Assembly: GCF_004310665.1 (NCBI RefSeq)
Contig: NZ_SIXF01000016.1
Location: 62,001-126,000, forward strand
Length of the DNA stretch: 64,000 bases
DNA from: Pedobacter kyonggii
GTDB lineage: Bacteria; Bacteroidota; Bacteroidia; Sphingobacteriales; Sphingobacteriaceae
Direction of reading: 5' to 3'
In this document: piece by piece, positions 1-8,778 of the stretch
How positions within the stretch are numbered: the stretch's first letter is position 1
How the letters are laid out: every line of letters begins with the position of its first letter
Position numbers and translations under genes: made by a program
The notes under the pieces: model-generated
Database searches by the model: none
What the model was told of the DNA's origin: nothing
Seen by the model: only the letters and a program-made list of their open reading frames with translations

Positions 1-342
1 GCGGTATTGATTGTAGAATTTGCTGCACAGCGGCATGCCCAGGGCGCAACAGTATTAAAGGCGGCAATGGAAGGTGCAAGTGTACGTTTTCGTCCGATTT
101 TAATGACCTCTTTTGCCTTTATTGCAGGTTTAATTCCTTTAATGATTGCTTCGGGGCCTGGAAAAATCGGTAACAGAACTATTGGATCGGCTGCTGCCGG
201 AGGTATGCTTTTTGGTACCATTTTCGGGGTGGTTATTATCCCAGGATTATATTATGTATTTGGAACAATAGCAGCAAAACACAAGCTGATTAAAATTGAA
301 GAAGAACATCCATTAACTGAAGAAGTAGAAGATAATGTTTAA
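1..342 (+). CDS. RND efflux pump inner-membrane subunit, C-terminal end (partial)
   Basis: This is the last 113 residues of an AcrB/MexB-type (HAE1) RND transporter, which uses proton entry to export drugs or other amphiphiles through a periplasmic adaptor and an outer-membrane channel. The reading frame is open from base 1, so the gene begins upstream of the window. The segment RFRPILMTS near residue 30 is the conserved RND loop before the last membrane spans, and two hydrophobic spans follow (about residues 36-52 and 66-88), then a short acidic cytoplasmic tail. The stop overlaps the start of the outer-membrane factor gene by 8 bases, which indicates translational coupling in an efflux operon. 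The substrate cannot be told from this fragment. Confidence 0.9.
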   Translation, partial: AVLIVEFAAQRHAQGATVLKAAMEGASVRFRPILMTSFAFIAGLIPLMIASGPGKIGNRTIGSAAAGGMLFGTIFGVVIIPGLYYVFGTIAAKHKLIKIEEEHPLTEEVEDNV

Positions 343-1768
343 GAAAAATATTTATAAAGGCCTTGGTTTAATGCTGATATGCGCTGCATATACCGCATGT
401 AAATTGCCAGAAGTGGCCCAACGTACCGAAAATAAAAGTGTTCCGGCAGCCTTTAGTGGCACGCAGGATACCGTAAGTACAGCCAATATACAATGGCGGA
501 AGTTTTTTACCGATCCAAATCTGGTAAACCTGATCGATACTGCATTAAAAAATAACCAGGAGCTGAATATTACGCTTCAGGATATCGAGATTGCTAAAAA
601 TGAGATCAAGGCTAAAAAAGGAGAGCTTTTACCAAGTGTAACTTACGGTGTTGGCGCCGGACTAGATAAAGTTGGCCGCTACACGAGTTCAGGTGCTGGC
701 GATGCTTCTACAGAAATTACACCAGGTAAGGAAGTGCCTGAGGTATTGCCCGACTATCGTTTCGGCTTACAGGCCAATTGGGAAGTCGATATCTGGCATA
801 AATTACGCAATGCGAAGAAAGGAGCCATAAGTAATTATTTAGCAACGGTAGAAGGCAAAAATTTCGTGGTAACTAATTTAATTGCCGAGGTTGCGAACTC
901 GTACTATGAATTGTTAGCCGAAGACAATCAGTTGGATATTGTGAAAAAGAACATCGCCCTACAAAGTAATGCGCTCGAGCTGATGAAAATCCAGAAACAG
1001 GCCACAAGGGTTACAGAACTTGCGGTACGTAAATTTGAGGCTGAAGTGTTAAGCTCTAAGAGTTTGGAATTTGATATTCAGCAAAATATTACCGAAACGG
1101 AGAATAAAATTAATTTCCTGCTAGGCCGTTTTCCTCAACCCATTGTTAGGGATAAATCGAGTTTTACCAATCTGGTACCCCCAACCGTTCAGTCTGGATT
1201 ACCTTCTCAATTGCTGGCCAACCGTCCGGATATTAAACAGGCTGAGCTAGAACTTGCTGCCGCTAAGTTGGATGTTAAAGTAGCTAAAGCACAGTTTTAT
1301 CCATCTTTGGGTATTTCTGCGGCTATCGGCTACCAAGCTTTTAATCCATCTTATTTATTGAGAACGCCAGAATCGTTGATCTACTCGCTAGCGGGAGATT
1401 TAGCCGGACCGCTCATTAATCGTAATGCCATTAAGGCCGAATATTTAACCGCAAATGCTAAACAGTTGCAGGCTGTGTTTGAGTACGAAAAAGCCATTCT
1501 GAATGGTTATATTGAAGTAGCCAATCAGATGTCGAAAATCAGTAACCTGCAAAAAAGCTACGATCTGAAATCGAAACAGGTAGCAGCACTCGCCCAATCG
1601 ATAGATATTTCTAACGATTTGTTTAAATCGGCAAGGGCTGATTATTTTGAGGTATTGATGACCCAACGTGATGCTCTGCAGTCAAAATTAGAATTGATCG
1701 AAACAAAAAAACAACAGTTAAATGCGGTGGTAGATATCTATCACGCCTTAGGTGGGGGATGGAATTAA
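335..1768 (+). CDS. TolC/OprM-family outer-membrane efflux lipoprotein
   Basis: The 477-residue product is an outer-membrane factor of the NodT/OprM type, the exit duct of a tripartite RND pump. The N-terminus has a lipoprotein signal with a lipobox AYTAC (Cys22 would be lipidated). Two OEP repeats follow, with typical helical-hairpin features such as QANWEVDIW near residue 150 and the hallmark LANRPDI near residue 295. Length is normal for the family. The start overlaps the upstream RND gene by 8 bases, so the two are almost certainly co-translated partners. A hairpin with a T-tract follows about 50 bases after the stop and probably ends the operon. Confidence 0.93.
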   Translation: MFKKNIYKGLGLMLICAAYTACKLPEVAQRTENKSVPAAFSGTQDTVSTANIQWRKFFTDPNLVNLIDTALKNNQELNITLQDIEIAKNEIKAKKGELLPSVTYGVGAGLDKVGRYTSSGAGDASTEITPGKEVPEVLPDYRFGLQANWEVDIWHKLRNAKKGAISNYLATVEGKNFVVTNLIAEVANSYYELLAEDNQLDIVKKNIALQSNALELMKIQKQATRVTELAVRKFEAEVLSSKSLEFDIQQNITETENKINFLLGRFPQPIVRDKSSFTNLVPPTVQSGLPSQLLANRPDIKQAELELAAAKLDVKVAKAQFYPSLGISAAIGYQAFNPSYLLRTPESLIYSLAGDLAGPLINRNAIKAEYLTANAKQLQAVFEYEKAILNGYIEVANQMSKISNLQKSYDLKSKQVAALAQSIDISNDLFKSARADYFEVLMTQRDALQSKLELIETKKQQLNAVVDIYHALGGGWN

Positions 1769-1814
1769 GCAAATAGCTATAATTCTCATATTCATATTAT
1801 CTTTATAATCTATT

Positions 1815-1854
1815 AAGGCTGTTCCAAGAACCGGGGCAGCCTTTTTCTTTTTTT
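1815..1854 (+). terminator. Rho-independent terminator after the efflux operon
   Basis: An 11-bp stem (1815-1825 with 1833-1843, two G-U pairs) has a 7-base loop and is followed directly by a T-rich tract to 1854 broken by one C. It lies 47 bases downstream of the efflux factor stop. Confidence 0.8.
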
Positions 1855-2056
1855 GTCATTCTGAGCGCAGTGACGAATCTTTATAGCAGCTAACGCTCGT
1901 TGTCAACCATAGCCGTTAACTTAATTTTTTAAGCACATTGTCATGCTGAGCGGAGTCGAAGCATCTTTGTCCATTACTCTAAATAGGTGAGTTTTTCTTT
2001 TCGTTTCGTCATCCTGAACTTGTTTCACTATCTTTCCAGCTCTGGGATTCTGTAGT
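1855..2056. repeat. Cluster of GTCAT-type dispersed intergenic repeats
   Basis: The 360-base gap between the efflux operon and the VOC gene holds three related units in a row. They start at 1855 (GTCATTCTGAGCGCAGTGA), 1940 (GTCATGCTGAGCGGAGTC) and 2008 (GTCATCCTGAACTTGTTTC), each ending in an ATCTTT-like segment. Related units occur at 58839-58899 and, in palindromic form, at 11278-11336. Such units are common intergenic repeats in Bacteroidota; their function is unknown. Nothing coding was seen in this gap. Confidence 0.6.
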
Positions 2057-2128
2057 TAAATATCCTATCCTTGCCAAATAATATTAATATTTATTGAAAT
2101 TATTCCTTTATAAATTTGATATTTAAAC

Positions 2129-2590
2129 ATGAAAAAAATCTTCCTGTTTACCACTATTTTATTTTCTATCATTTTTCAAAAAGCCATGGCGCAGAATAAA
2201 CCCGAAAATGTACCTGCTGTTTTAAATCATATTGCTGTTTATGTAGCTGATCTAAGCATAGCAACAACTTTTTACGAAAGTGTGTTTAACCTTAAAATCA
2301 TTCCCGAACCTTTTAAAGATAACCGCCATACCTGGTTTACTTTAGGGCCGGCCGGACAGTTACATTTAATTCAGGGCGCAAAAGGAAATGAGGTTTTTGA
2401 TAAAAACGGTCATTTGTGTTTCAGTGTTCCATCAGTTGATGAATTTGTAAAGAAGCTGAATGGAAAAAATATCAGTTTCGAAGACTGGCCAGGGAAGAAA
2501 GGTGGAATTACCTTGCGTGTAGATGGCGTAAAACAAATTTATTTCAAAGATCCCGACGGGCATTGGTTAGAAGTAAACGATGCTAAGTAA
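2129..2590 (+). CDS. Secreted VOC-family (glyoxalase/bleomycin-resistance fold) protein
   Basis: The product has 153 residues: a signal peptide of about 21 residues ending AMA-Q, then one VOC module (residues about 28-150). LNHIAVYVADL is the typical first beta strand with the metal-ligand His, and FKDPDGHWLEV is the typical last strand with the Glu ligand. The family covers metal-dependent lyases, dioxygenases and binding proteins, usually acting as dimers of paired modules. The export signal places this one in the periplasm, unusual for glyoxalase I itself. The substrate cannot be inferred. It is followed after 66 bases by a secreted serine hydrolase on the same strand. Confidence 0.82.
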   Translation: MKKIFLFTTILFSIIFQKAMAQNKPENVPAVLNHIAVYVADLSIATTFYESVFNLKIIPEPFKDNRHTWFTLGPAGQLHLIQGAKGNEVFDKNGHLCFSVPSVDEFVKKLNGKNISFEDWPGKKGGITLRVDGVKQIYFKDPDGHWLEVNDAK

Positions 2591-2656
2591 ATTTTTTACT
2601 ACGTGCAGATTTTGTTTTGAACCATCTCTTATATTTAGGTTTTATCCGCTAAGTTT

Positions 2657-3802
2657 ATGAAACTAAAATTCCTGAAGTATTTTTGTATTACCTTTTTAAT
2701 AATCGGTGTAATTGAGCAATTAAAAGCTCAAGATGCTAACGCAGAAGAAGAATTTAAAGCTGTAATGGAGAAATATAATGCGGTTGGTGCTGCTGTGGCT
2801 GTGGTAAAAGAAGGTAAGCTTATTTATACCCACTCTTTTGGACTAAAAGATTTAGAAAATAAAAAGCCTCTAACTGATCAGGATATTTTTAGAATTGCAT
2901 CTATTTCAAAGTCTTTTTCGGCAACATCCATTATGCAACTGGTAGAGGCAGGTAAAATTTCCTTAGATGATGATTTTGGCGATCTGGTGGGTTTTAAAAT
3001 CAGGAATCCAAAATTTCCTGATCAGAAGATTAGCTTAAAAATGGCTTTATCACATACTTCAAGCCTAAACGATTCTCAGGGCTATTTAAATCTGGATGTA
3101 ATCAATCCGGATAAAAATCCAAACTGGGCCAAATGTTATAATGATTATGCCCCAGGAAGCAAATTCGATTATTGCAATCTAAATTTTAACCTGATCGGTA
3201 CCATCATCGAGAAAAAATCGGGTGAGCGTTTCGATAATTATGTAAAAAACCATGTGTTGAAACCCTTAGGGCTTTATGCAGGTTATTGCATTGACTCTTT
3301 AGATAGCAGGCGTTTTGTTAATTTATATGAATATCACGCCGATACGAAAACTTATACACCTTCGCCAACAGCATATGCGCCACGAAGAACAGAAATTGCA
3401 AATTACATAATGGGTTATAGTACGCCTGTTTTTTCGCCAACAGGTGGGATGAAAATTTCAGCTACAGATTTAGCTAAATATATGATCATGCACATGAATT
3501 ATGGCACATCAAATGGTGTTAAGATAATCAGTAAAAAGAGTGCGAAAAAGATGCAGACTGCCTTAACCGATGATGAAGGGTATGGCTTGGCCATTAGGAC
3601 TGCAGACCAGCTTATCCCAGGTGTAAAACTGAAAGGACATACCGGTTCAGCTTATGGCTTGTTCAGTACCATGTTTTTTAATCCGAAAGAAAAATTTGGC
3701 TTCGTTATCATTACAAACGGTATAAACGCTACCTATACTGATGGCTTCCCTGATTTTAGTAGGGCGGCTATCAACAGCTTGTATCAGGCATTTATTAATT
3801 AA
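2657..3802 (+). CDS. Secreted serine hydrolase, class C beta-lactamase/DD-peptidase family
   Basis: The 381-residue protein has a signal peptide (cleavage near KAQ, residue 25) and a beta-lactamase-fold domain of the AmpC/EstB/DD-peptidase class. The three active-site boxes are visible: SISK at residues 82-85 (nucleophile Ser82, base Lys85), YCN at 172-174 (Tyr-x-Asn), and HTG near residue 329 (in place of KTG). In this family HTG is typical of esterases and peptidases rather than true class C lactamases, so beta-lactam resistance should not be assumed. It probably works in the periplasm on a peptide or ester. It converges with a small minus-strand gene two bases beyond its stop. Confidence 0.88.
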   Translation: MKLKFLKYFCITFLIIGVIEQLKAQDANAEEEFKAVMEKYNAVGAAVAVVKEGKLIYTHSFGLKDLENKKPLTDQDIFRIASISKSFSATSIMQLVEAGKISLDDDFGDLVGFKIRNPKFPDQKISLKMALSHTSSLNDSQGYLNLDVINPDKNPNWAKCYNDYAPGSKFDYCNLNFNLIGTIIEKKSGERFDNYVKNHVLKPLGLYAGYCIDSLDSRRFVNLYEYHADTKTYTPSPTAYAPRRTEIANYIMGYSTPVFSPTGGMKISATDLAKYMIMHMNYGTSNGVKIISKKSAKKMQTALTDDEGYGLAIRTADQLIPGVKLKGHTGSAYGLFSTMFFNPKEKFGFVIITNGINATYTDGFPDFSRAAINSLYQAFIN

Positions 3803-3804
3803 AC

Positions 3805-4029
3805 CTATGAAGGATTAAGAAAGCGTTTATAAGCATCGCCAGATTTAATTTTTTCCATGGTCAGATATTCTTTCACAATAGAAAATTCCATACTCTGGAT
3901 GGCTTTAACCACCGATTTTAGTTTTTCACCTGTAACACCTAATCTGGCTGCCCAGTAATTGCGATCTTGCTCATCAGCAACCTCAACAAACTCTTTCCGG
4001 GCATTCATCGAATTAATTTGATATTCCAT
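3805..4029 (-). CDS. Small DUF3606-family protein
   Basis: The 74-residue product carries the DUF3606 pattern: an acidic stretch, a D-x-x-Y-W motif (DRNYWAARLGV), then LKSVVKAI and a helix ending VKEYL. This tiny domain of unknown function is widespread in Bacteroidota and Proteobacteria; the YW...LGVS..L...V pattern suggests a small helical, possibly HTH-like, fold (inference). A second DUF3606 protein is encoded at 4653-4826. The C-terminal extension (about 20 residues, basic) is longer than in the second copy. Confidence 0.7.
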   Translation of the reverse strand: MEYQINSMNARKEFVEVADEQDRNYWAARLGVTGEKLKSVVKAIQSMEFSIVKEYLTMEKIKSGDAYKRFLNPS

Positions 4030-4652
4030 CTTTTTACTGATTTTTGGTTAGTTAATATGTGGTATAAACACCGATAATTCTGATTTGGTTTTGGCGTTTT
4101 GCCAATAGATGATCAAATATAATTGTGCGAAAGCTTTAGTTGTTAATGATTATACGGCGAAAACCCTTAATTGCCCTAAACTGATTATAAAACGGGTCTT
4201 AAAAATCGATTTAGGCCTATTCTTTTTGAATGCTGTTTTATATCTAAAAAGAGTAATATTTTCTTTACAAAACATTAGAGATCCGCAATTGACACTTTCA
4301 TCCTGCTGTTTCCTGTATTGTTTAGTACTGGAGCCGAAGATTGTACTTTTGCTTCCAGTTTTACTTTTCATTACTTGTAATTTACCATTATTGCTATTTC
4401 TATCATTTGAAAAAGCCCATCCCTTATCGATCGCCATTATTAGCTTTCCATATTTTTTAGCGTGGTTGAAGGGGATCAATATTGCTATAAAAAATAAACT
4501 CCCATAAAGAAGAAACAGAATCAGAGATAGTTACAGCGCTCGTAGATTAACTTTTAATTTTTTTTAAGGTTTTAATGTCCGTTTGTAAAAATGGCTGTTA
4601 AAACCTTTTTTATTATTTGGCTGTTTTATAACTGTCTAATCAAAAAATAGTT
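4030..4652. other. 623-base gap with no convincing gene
   Basis: The gap lies between the two DUF3606 genes. Overlapping open frames of 132 codons (plus, 4109-4507) and 109 codons (minus, 4150-4479) are mutually exclusive. Neither resembles a known protein: the plus product is a run of hydrophobic residues typical of antisense translation, and the minus one needs a TTG start. The only clear structure is the hairpin at 4566-4611. The stretch may be a decayed gene. Confidence 0.4.
4566..4611 (+). terminator. Hairpin with T-tract upstream of the DUF3606-ligD pair
   Basis: Arms 4566-4575 (AAGGTTTTAA) and 4598-4607 are perfectly complementary over 10 bp, with a 22-base loop and a T-run at 4606-4611 on the plus side. 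It lies 42 bases before the small DUF3606 gene. It could terminate an unrecognised plus-strand transcript or attenuate the downstream genes. Confidence 0.6.
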
Positions 4653-4826
4653 ATGGATGATAAACAAAAAAACGGTAGTGCTGATCGGGCTAGGATCAAC
4701 ATTAACGAAGGTTATGAACTAGATTATTGGTCTAACAAATTAGGGGTAAGCAAAGATAAGTTGAAAGCCGTAGTGCAAACGGTTGGTACTTCGGCCCGAG
4801 CAGTTGAAGATTATTTGAAAAAGTAA
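4653..4826 (+). CDS. Small DUF3606-family protein upstream of ligD
   Basis: This 57-residue open frame begins ATGGATGATAAACAA and ends TAA at 4824-4826. The product has the full DUF3606 pattern: ININEGYELDYWSNKLGVS, then LKAVVQTVG and a final helix ending VEDYLKK. It stops 9 bases before the start of ligD, so the two are probably one transcription unit. The function of DUF3606 is unknown. It matches the family's core length better than the copy at 3805-4029. Confidence 0.85.
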   Translation: MDDKQKNGSADRARININEGYELDYWSNKLGVSKDKLKAVVQTVGTSARAVEDYLKK

Positions 4827-4835
4827 AATTTTATT

Positions 4836-7529
4836 ATGAGTCTGAAAAAGTATGTTGCCAAGCGCGATTTCTCAAAAACTACCGAACCAAAGTCGGGTAA
4901 AAGCAGCGATCGCAACAAATTACATTTTGTAATCCAAAAACATGATGCTTCGCGTTTGCACTACGATTTCAGACTCGAAATGGAAGGCGTTCTAAAAAGC
5001 TGGGCCGTACCGAAAGGTCCATCAACCGATCCTAAGACCAAACGCCTGGCCATGATGGTAGAAGATCATCCATACGATTATAAAGATTTTGAAGGCATTA
5101 TCCCACAAGGTGAGTATGGTGGCGGAACTGTTATTGTATGGGATGAAGGAACTTATGAACCCATAGAAACGATTAAAGGCAAAAAAGCCCAAGAAAAACA
5201 TCTGCTAGGCCAGTTAAAAGATGGTTCTTTAAAAATTAAATTAAACGGAGAAAAGCTTCATGGCGAGTTTGCTCTTGTTAAAACACATGGCATGGGTGAA
5301 AATGGCTGGCTGTTAATCAAACATAAAGACGAGTATGCTTCTACAAAAGACATCACCAAAGAAGATAAATCTGTGCTTTCAGGAAAAACAATCGAAAAGA
5401 TGGAGAAAACATCCGATAAGGTTTGGAAAGAAGGAAAGGAGCAGGATTTAAAGACTAAAAAAAAAACCAAACAAAAAGCAAAGAGGGAAACCACACCCGT
5501 GGGTGATAACTTAGCGGTAGACGTAAAAAGCATACTAAAGAAAGCACCCAAAACAGCCATCCCAAAAGGGGTAAAACCAATGTTGGCTACCCTGGTTGAC
5601 GAACCTTTCGATGATCCTGATTGGCAGTATGAGGTAAAATGGGATGGTTATCGCGCTTTGGCTTTTATTAATAATGGAAAGGTTGATTTGTTTTCCCGAA
5701 ATAATAAATCCTTTAACGAGAAATTTTATCCCATTTACGATCTGCTTTTGACCTGGAAAGTGAATGCGGTATTTGATGGTGAAATTTTGGTGCTAAATAA
5801 CAAAGGTGTATCCAATTTCGGCTCCCTGCAGAATTGGAGAAGCGAAGCAGATGGAGAACTTGTTTTTTATGTGTTCGATATTCTCTGGTATGAAGGTAAG
5901 AACCTGATGGAGCTGCCACTTTACCAGCGACAAGCCATATTGAACGATATACTGCCAACAGATGACGACCGTGTGCGCCTTGGTAAGGTTTTTAAAGCCA
6001 GTGGTGTCGATTTTTTCGATGCGGCGAAGAGAATGGGCCTAGAAGGCATTATCGCTAAAAAAACAGACAGCACTTATGTAACTGACAGAAGATCAAAAGA
6101 ATGGCTGAAAATTAAGGTGCAGAAACGGCAAGAAGTTGTTATTGCTGGTTTTACTAAAAATGCCGATACTTCTAAATCTTTTAGTTCTTTGCTGTTGGGC
6201 GTTTATGAAAAAGGAAAATTGCAATATGTTGGTAAGGTTGGAACAGGGTTTTCAGATAAATTGCAGAAAACAATGATGGAGCAGTTTAAGCCAATTATTA
6301 TCGACAAAAGCCCTTTCGAAAGTATACCTGATGTAAATAAGCCCTCGCGCTTCAGGCCAAACCCTCCAAAAGCGAAAGCAACCTGGTTAAAGCCAGAACT
6401 GGTATGTGAAGTCGCTTTTGCAGAAGTAACTGATGATGGTGTTTTTCGCCACCCTTCTTTCCAGGGCATGCGTGAAGATAAAAAAGCCAAAGAGGTGGTG
6501 AGAGAAATAGAAGTACCAACGGAAAAAATTGTTGACGACGCTAGTGAAGAAAACCCACATGCACAGGCAATAAAAGCACCAAAAGGTAAAATGCCTAAAA
6601 CTTTGCTGAATCCGAAAGACGAAACGCAGGTAAGGAAAATTAAAGGTCACGAGCTCAAATTTACCAATCTGAGTAAAATTTATTGGCCCGAAGATAATGT
6701 AACCAAAAGAGATATGTTTAACTACTATTATCAGGTTGCTGAGTACATTTTGCCTTATCTGAAAGACCGTCCACAGTCGCTTAACCGCTTTCCGGGCGGA
6801 ATACACGGCCCGAGCTTCTACCAAAAAGATGTTAAAGGGAAAGCACCAGACTGGGCCGAAACTTTTCCCTATGAAACTAGCGAAGGCGAAAAAAAAGAAT
6901 ACCTGGTTGGAACGGATGAAGCTTCATTACTCTGGATGGCGAGTTTAGGCTGTATAGAAATGAATCCTTGGTTTAGCCGGGTGCAAAGTCCTGATAATCC
7001 TGATTACTGTGTGATTGATTTAGATCCCGATAAACATACTTTTGATCAGGTGGTTGAAGCTGCACTGGAAACAAAAAAAGTATTAGATGCCATTAATGTT
7101 CCCAGTTTTTGTAAAACATCAGGTTCAACTGGCATGCATATTTACATTCCCCTAAATGCCAAATATAATTACGATCAAAGTCAGATGTTTGCCAAAATAG
7201 TGGTTAACCTGGTGCATGATCAAATACCAAAATATACTTCGCTCGAGCGTATGATAGCAGCCCGAAAGGGAAAAATGTACCTCGATTTTTTACAGAATAG
7301 GCCAGGGGCAACTATAGCAGGACCTTATTCTTTACGACCGAAAATCGGTGCAACGGTATCAATGCCATTGCATTGGGATGAAGTTAAACCGGGTTTAAAA
7401 ATGAAAGACTTTAATATTTTTAATACCATTGATCGTTTGAAAGTTGAAGGAGATTTGTTTAAAGGTGTTTTGGGTAAAGGAATCGATTTAGTTAAGGCTA
7501 TTGAGAAAGCAAAAAGTGTTTTTGGATAA
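4836..7529 (+). CDS. ligD: ATP-dependent DNA ligase D (LigD), three-domain
   Basis: The 897-residue protein is a complete multifunctional LigD of bacterial non-homologous end joining. In order: a 3'-phosphoesterase domain (about 30-165, with HYDFRLE at 42-48), a Lys/Glu-rich linker (170-235), the ATP-dependent ligase domain (about 245-540), and an archaeo-eukaryotic primase-type polymerase domain (about 605-895). The ligase has its nucleotidyl-accepting lysine in KWDGYR at Lys268; the polymerase has metal ligands in DLDPD at 728-732. The order PE-Lig-Pol differs from mycobacterial Pol-PE-Lig and matches Pseudomonas-type LigD. LigD normally works with the end-binding protein Ku; no ku gene lies in this window. 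Confidence in the call is very high. Confidence 0.96.
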   Translation: MSLKKYVAKRDFSKTTEPKSGKSSDRNKLHFVIQKHDASRLHYDFRLEMEGVLKSWAVPKGPSTDPKTKRLAMMVEDHPYDYKDFEGIIPQGEYGGGTVIVWDEGTYEPIETIKGKKAQEKHLLGQLKDGSLKIKLNGEKLHGEFALVKTHGMGENGWLLIKHKDEYASTKDITKEDKSVLSGKTIEKMEKTSDKVWKEGKEQDLKTKKKTKQKAKRETTPVGDNLAVDVKSILKKAPKTAIPKGVKPMLATLVDEPFDDPDWQYEVKWDGYRALAFINNGKVDLFSRNNKSFNEKFYPIYDLLLTWKVNAVFDGEILVLNNKGVSNFGSLQNWRSEADGELVFYVFDILWYEGKNLMELPLYQRQAILNDILPTDDDRVRLGKVFKASGVDFFDAAKRMGLEGIIAKKTDSTYVTDRRSKEWLKIKVQKRQEVVIAGFTKNADTSKSFSSLLLGVYEKGKLQYVGKVGTGFSDKLQKTMMEQFKPIIIDKSPFESIPDVNKPSRFRPNPPKAKATWLKPELVCEVAFAEVTDDGVFRHPSFQGMREDKKAKEVVREIEVPTEKIVDDASEENPHAQAIKAPKGKMPKTLLNPKDETQVRKIKGHELKFTNLSKIYWPEDNVTKRDMFNYYYQVAEYILPYLKDRPQSLNRFPGGIHGPSFYQKDVKGKAPDWAETFPYETSEGEKKEYLVGTDEASLLWMASLGCIEMNPWFSRVQSPDNPDYCVIDLDPDKHTFDQVVEAALETKKVLDAINVPSFCKTSGSTGMHIYIPLNAKYNYDQSQMFAKIVVNLVHDQIPKYTSLERMIAARKGKMYLDFLQNRPGATIAGPYSLRPKIGATVSMPLHWDEVKPGLKMKDFNIFNTIDRLKVEGDLFKGVLGKGIDLVKAIEKAKSVFG

Positions 7530-7577
7530 AGCTCACGATCTTTTCCTGCTTTCATTATATTTGGAAAAAATTAAAAA

Positions 7578-7874
7578 ATGATAGCACACCACGTTTTATT
7601 CTGGCTAAAAGCCGATACCACCGATGAGCAGAAAGTTGCTTTCCGCAATAGCTTACAAACATTAGAAAATATTGACGTTGTTAAAACTTTTCATATTGGC
7701 ATACCAGCACCAATTGAGCGTGCTGTTGTAGATACCACTTATACATTTAGCCTCTTGCTGTTATTTGAAGATTTAGCTGCACACGATGTTTATCAAGTTC
7801 ATCCATTGCACAAAGCTTTCCTGGATGAATTCAGGGTTTACTTCGAAAAGGTTATAATTTACGACGCAGAATAA
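7578..7874 (+). CDS. Dabb-family (stress-responsive alpha/beta barrel) protein
   Basis: The 98-residue product starts MIAHHVLFWLK and continues with TDEQKVAFRNSLQTLENI, the pattern of the Dabb domain, a dimeric ferredoxin-like alpha/beta barrel. HPLHKAFLDEF near residues 76-86 is the conserved His-containing helix. Some members are plant stress proteins or polyketide cyclases, but most bacterial ones have no known substrate. It has no signal peptide and is thus cytoplasmic. It stands alone between ligD and a strong terminator. Confidence 0.85.
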   Translation: MIAHHVLFWLKADTTDEQKVAFRNSLQTLENIDVVKTFHIGIPAPIERAVVDTTYTFSLLLLFEDLAAHDVYQVHPLHKAFLDEFRVYFEKVIIYDAE

Positions 7875-7879
7875 AAGAA

Positions 7880-7913
7880 ATACCTCCGACAGAAATCGGG
7901 GGTATTTTTTTTT
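7880..7913 (+). terminator. Rho-independent terminator after the Dabb gene
   Basis: A 10-bp stem (7880-7889 with 7896-7905, one G-U pair) and a 6-base loop are followed by a run of T to 7913. It starts 5 bases after the Dabb stop codon. Confidence 0.9.
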
Positions 7914-8008
7914 ATCGCTTATTTTAATAAATCGAATTTATTATTTGGAATTATTCTAAATAATAAGATATTTGTCAAATCTATCAATTGATTTGAACTG
8001 TAGAAACC

Positions 8009-8329
8009 ATGTGTAAAACAACTGTACTTGCTCAAAACAAAAACATCACTATTGCTCAATGCAACAATTGCAAAGTTTTAAATATATGGCGCTCGGGCGT
8101 TTTAATGAACTTTTCTTTTGATCAGTTTGATGCTTTTTATATGGCTACCAAAAAACTTGATTTCGACGATTATTTAGAGCATAGGCCCGATGGAAGGGAG
8201 GTTGTTATTTTATCAACCCCATTTCCTGATATCAGTTTAGTTTTTACAAGAGAAGAATGGTACGAATTTTTTACTAAAATAGATGAAGCCTTGTACATGA
8301 AACGCGTTTATGAGATTGTGTATTACTGA
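8009..8329 (+). CDS. DUF6686-like small cytoplasmic protein
   Basis: The 106-residue protein opens MCKTTVLAQ and carries a CNNC pair at residues 25-28, giving a possible metal-binding N-terminus (Cys2, Cys25, Cys28). The middle and C-terminal parts alternate strand and helix (YLEHRPDGREVVILS; EEWYEFFTKIDEALY). This layout matches a Bacteroidota-specific family of about 100 residues that I recognise as DUF6686; its function is unknown. There is no signal peptide or membrane segment. Confidence 0.7.
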   Translation: MCKTTVLAQNKNITIAQCNNCKVLNIWRSGVLMNFSFDQFDAFYMATKKLDFDDYLEHRPDGREVVILSTPFPDISLVFTREEWYEFFTKIDEALYMKRVYEIVYY

Positions 8330-8432
8330 TTAACACTACAATTTTGTATGTTTGTTGCTTATTAATAAGTAATTTATGATACTACAAAACTAAAGCGTTT
8401 TAGTTTACGTAAATACTTCAAACTGCAATCTT

Positions 8433-8630
8433 ATGGAAAAAATAGCTACATTAATTAAAAGAGCATCCCTTAACGTAAATCAGTTAGATAGCATTAAAAT
8501 TGGTGATTTATTATCTGATGAATATGGTAAATCGGGCAAAGTGTGCGAAATCGAAAAAGTAAACCGCCATGGCGAATTTCACTATTACTTTAAATTATTT
8601 AAATCAGGCACCATTTTAATTATTCTTTAA
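8433..8630 (+). CDS. Hypothetical 65-residue protein
   Basis: This is a short open frame with an ATG start and plausible soluble composition: an N-terminal helix (MEKIATLIKRAS), then a GDLLSDEYGKSGKVCEIEKV stretch that could be a small beta barrel. No family was recognised. It lies in an otherwise empty 450-base stretch between the DUF6686-like and DUF3095 genes, on the same strand as both. Codon use is like the neighbours, which supports a real gene, but it could be spurious. Confidence 0.5.
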   Translation: MEKIATLIKRASLNVNQLDSIKIGDLLSDEYGKSGKVCEIEKVNRHGEFHYYFKLFKSGTILIIL

Positions 8631-8778
8631 CATCCTTTTAGCATTAGAAAACAGGATATCTAATCTCTTATAGGTTTGTGCTTTTTAGTATAAGCTACTA
8701 ACGGTCAAAGATAATTAGTTAATATAGAGATACACAACAACTTTGAATGCGTATATTGGAATATGCTAAGTTTATGTT

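Noticed and set aside
2657-3802. Beta-lactam resistance gene (AmpC)
   Set aside because: The third box is HTG rather than KTG and the family is dominated by esterases and peptidases; resistance cannot be claimed.
4109-4507. 132-codon plus-strand frame and the 109-codon minus-strand frame (4150-4479) opposite it
   Set aside because: Both have odd composition, no family resemblance, weak or non-ATG starts, and cannot both be real. The stretch is described as a gap instead.
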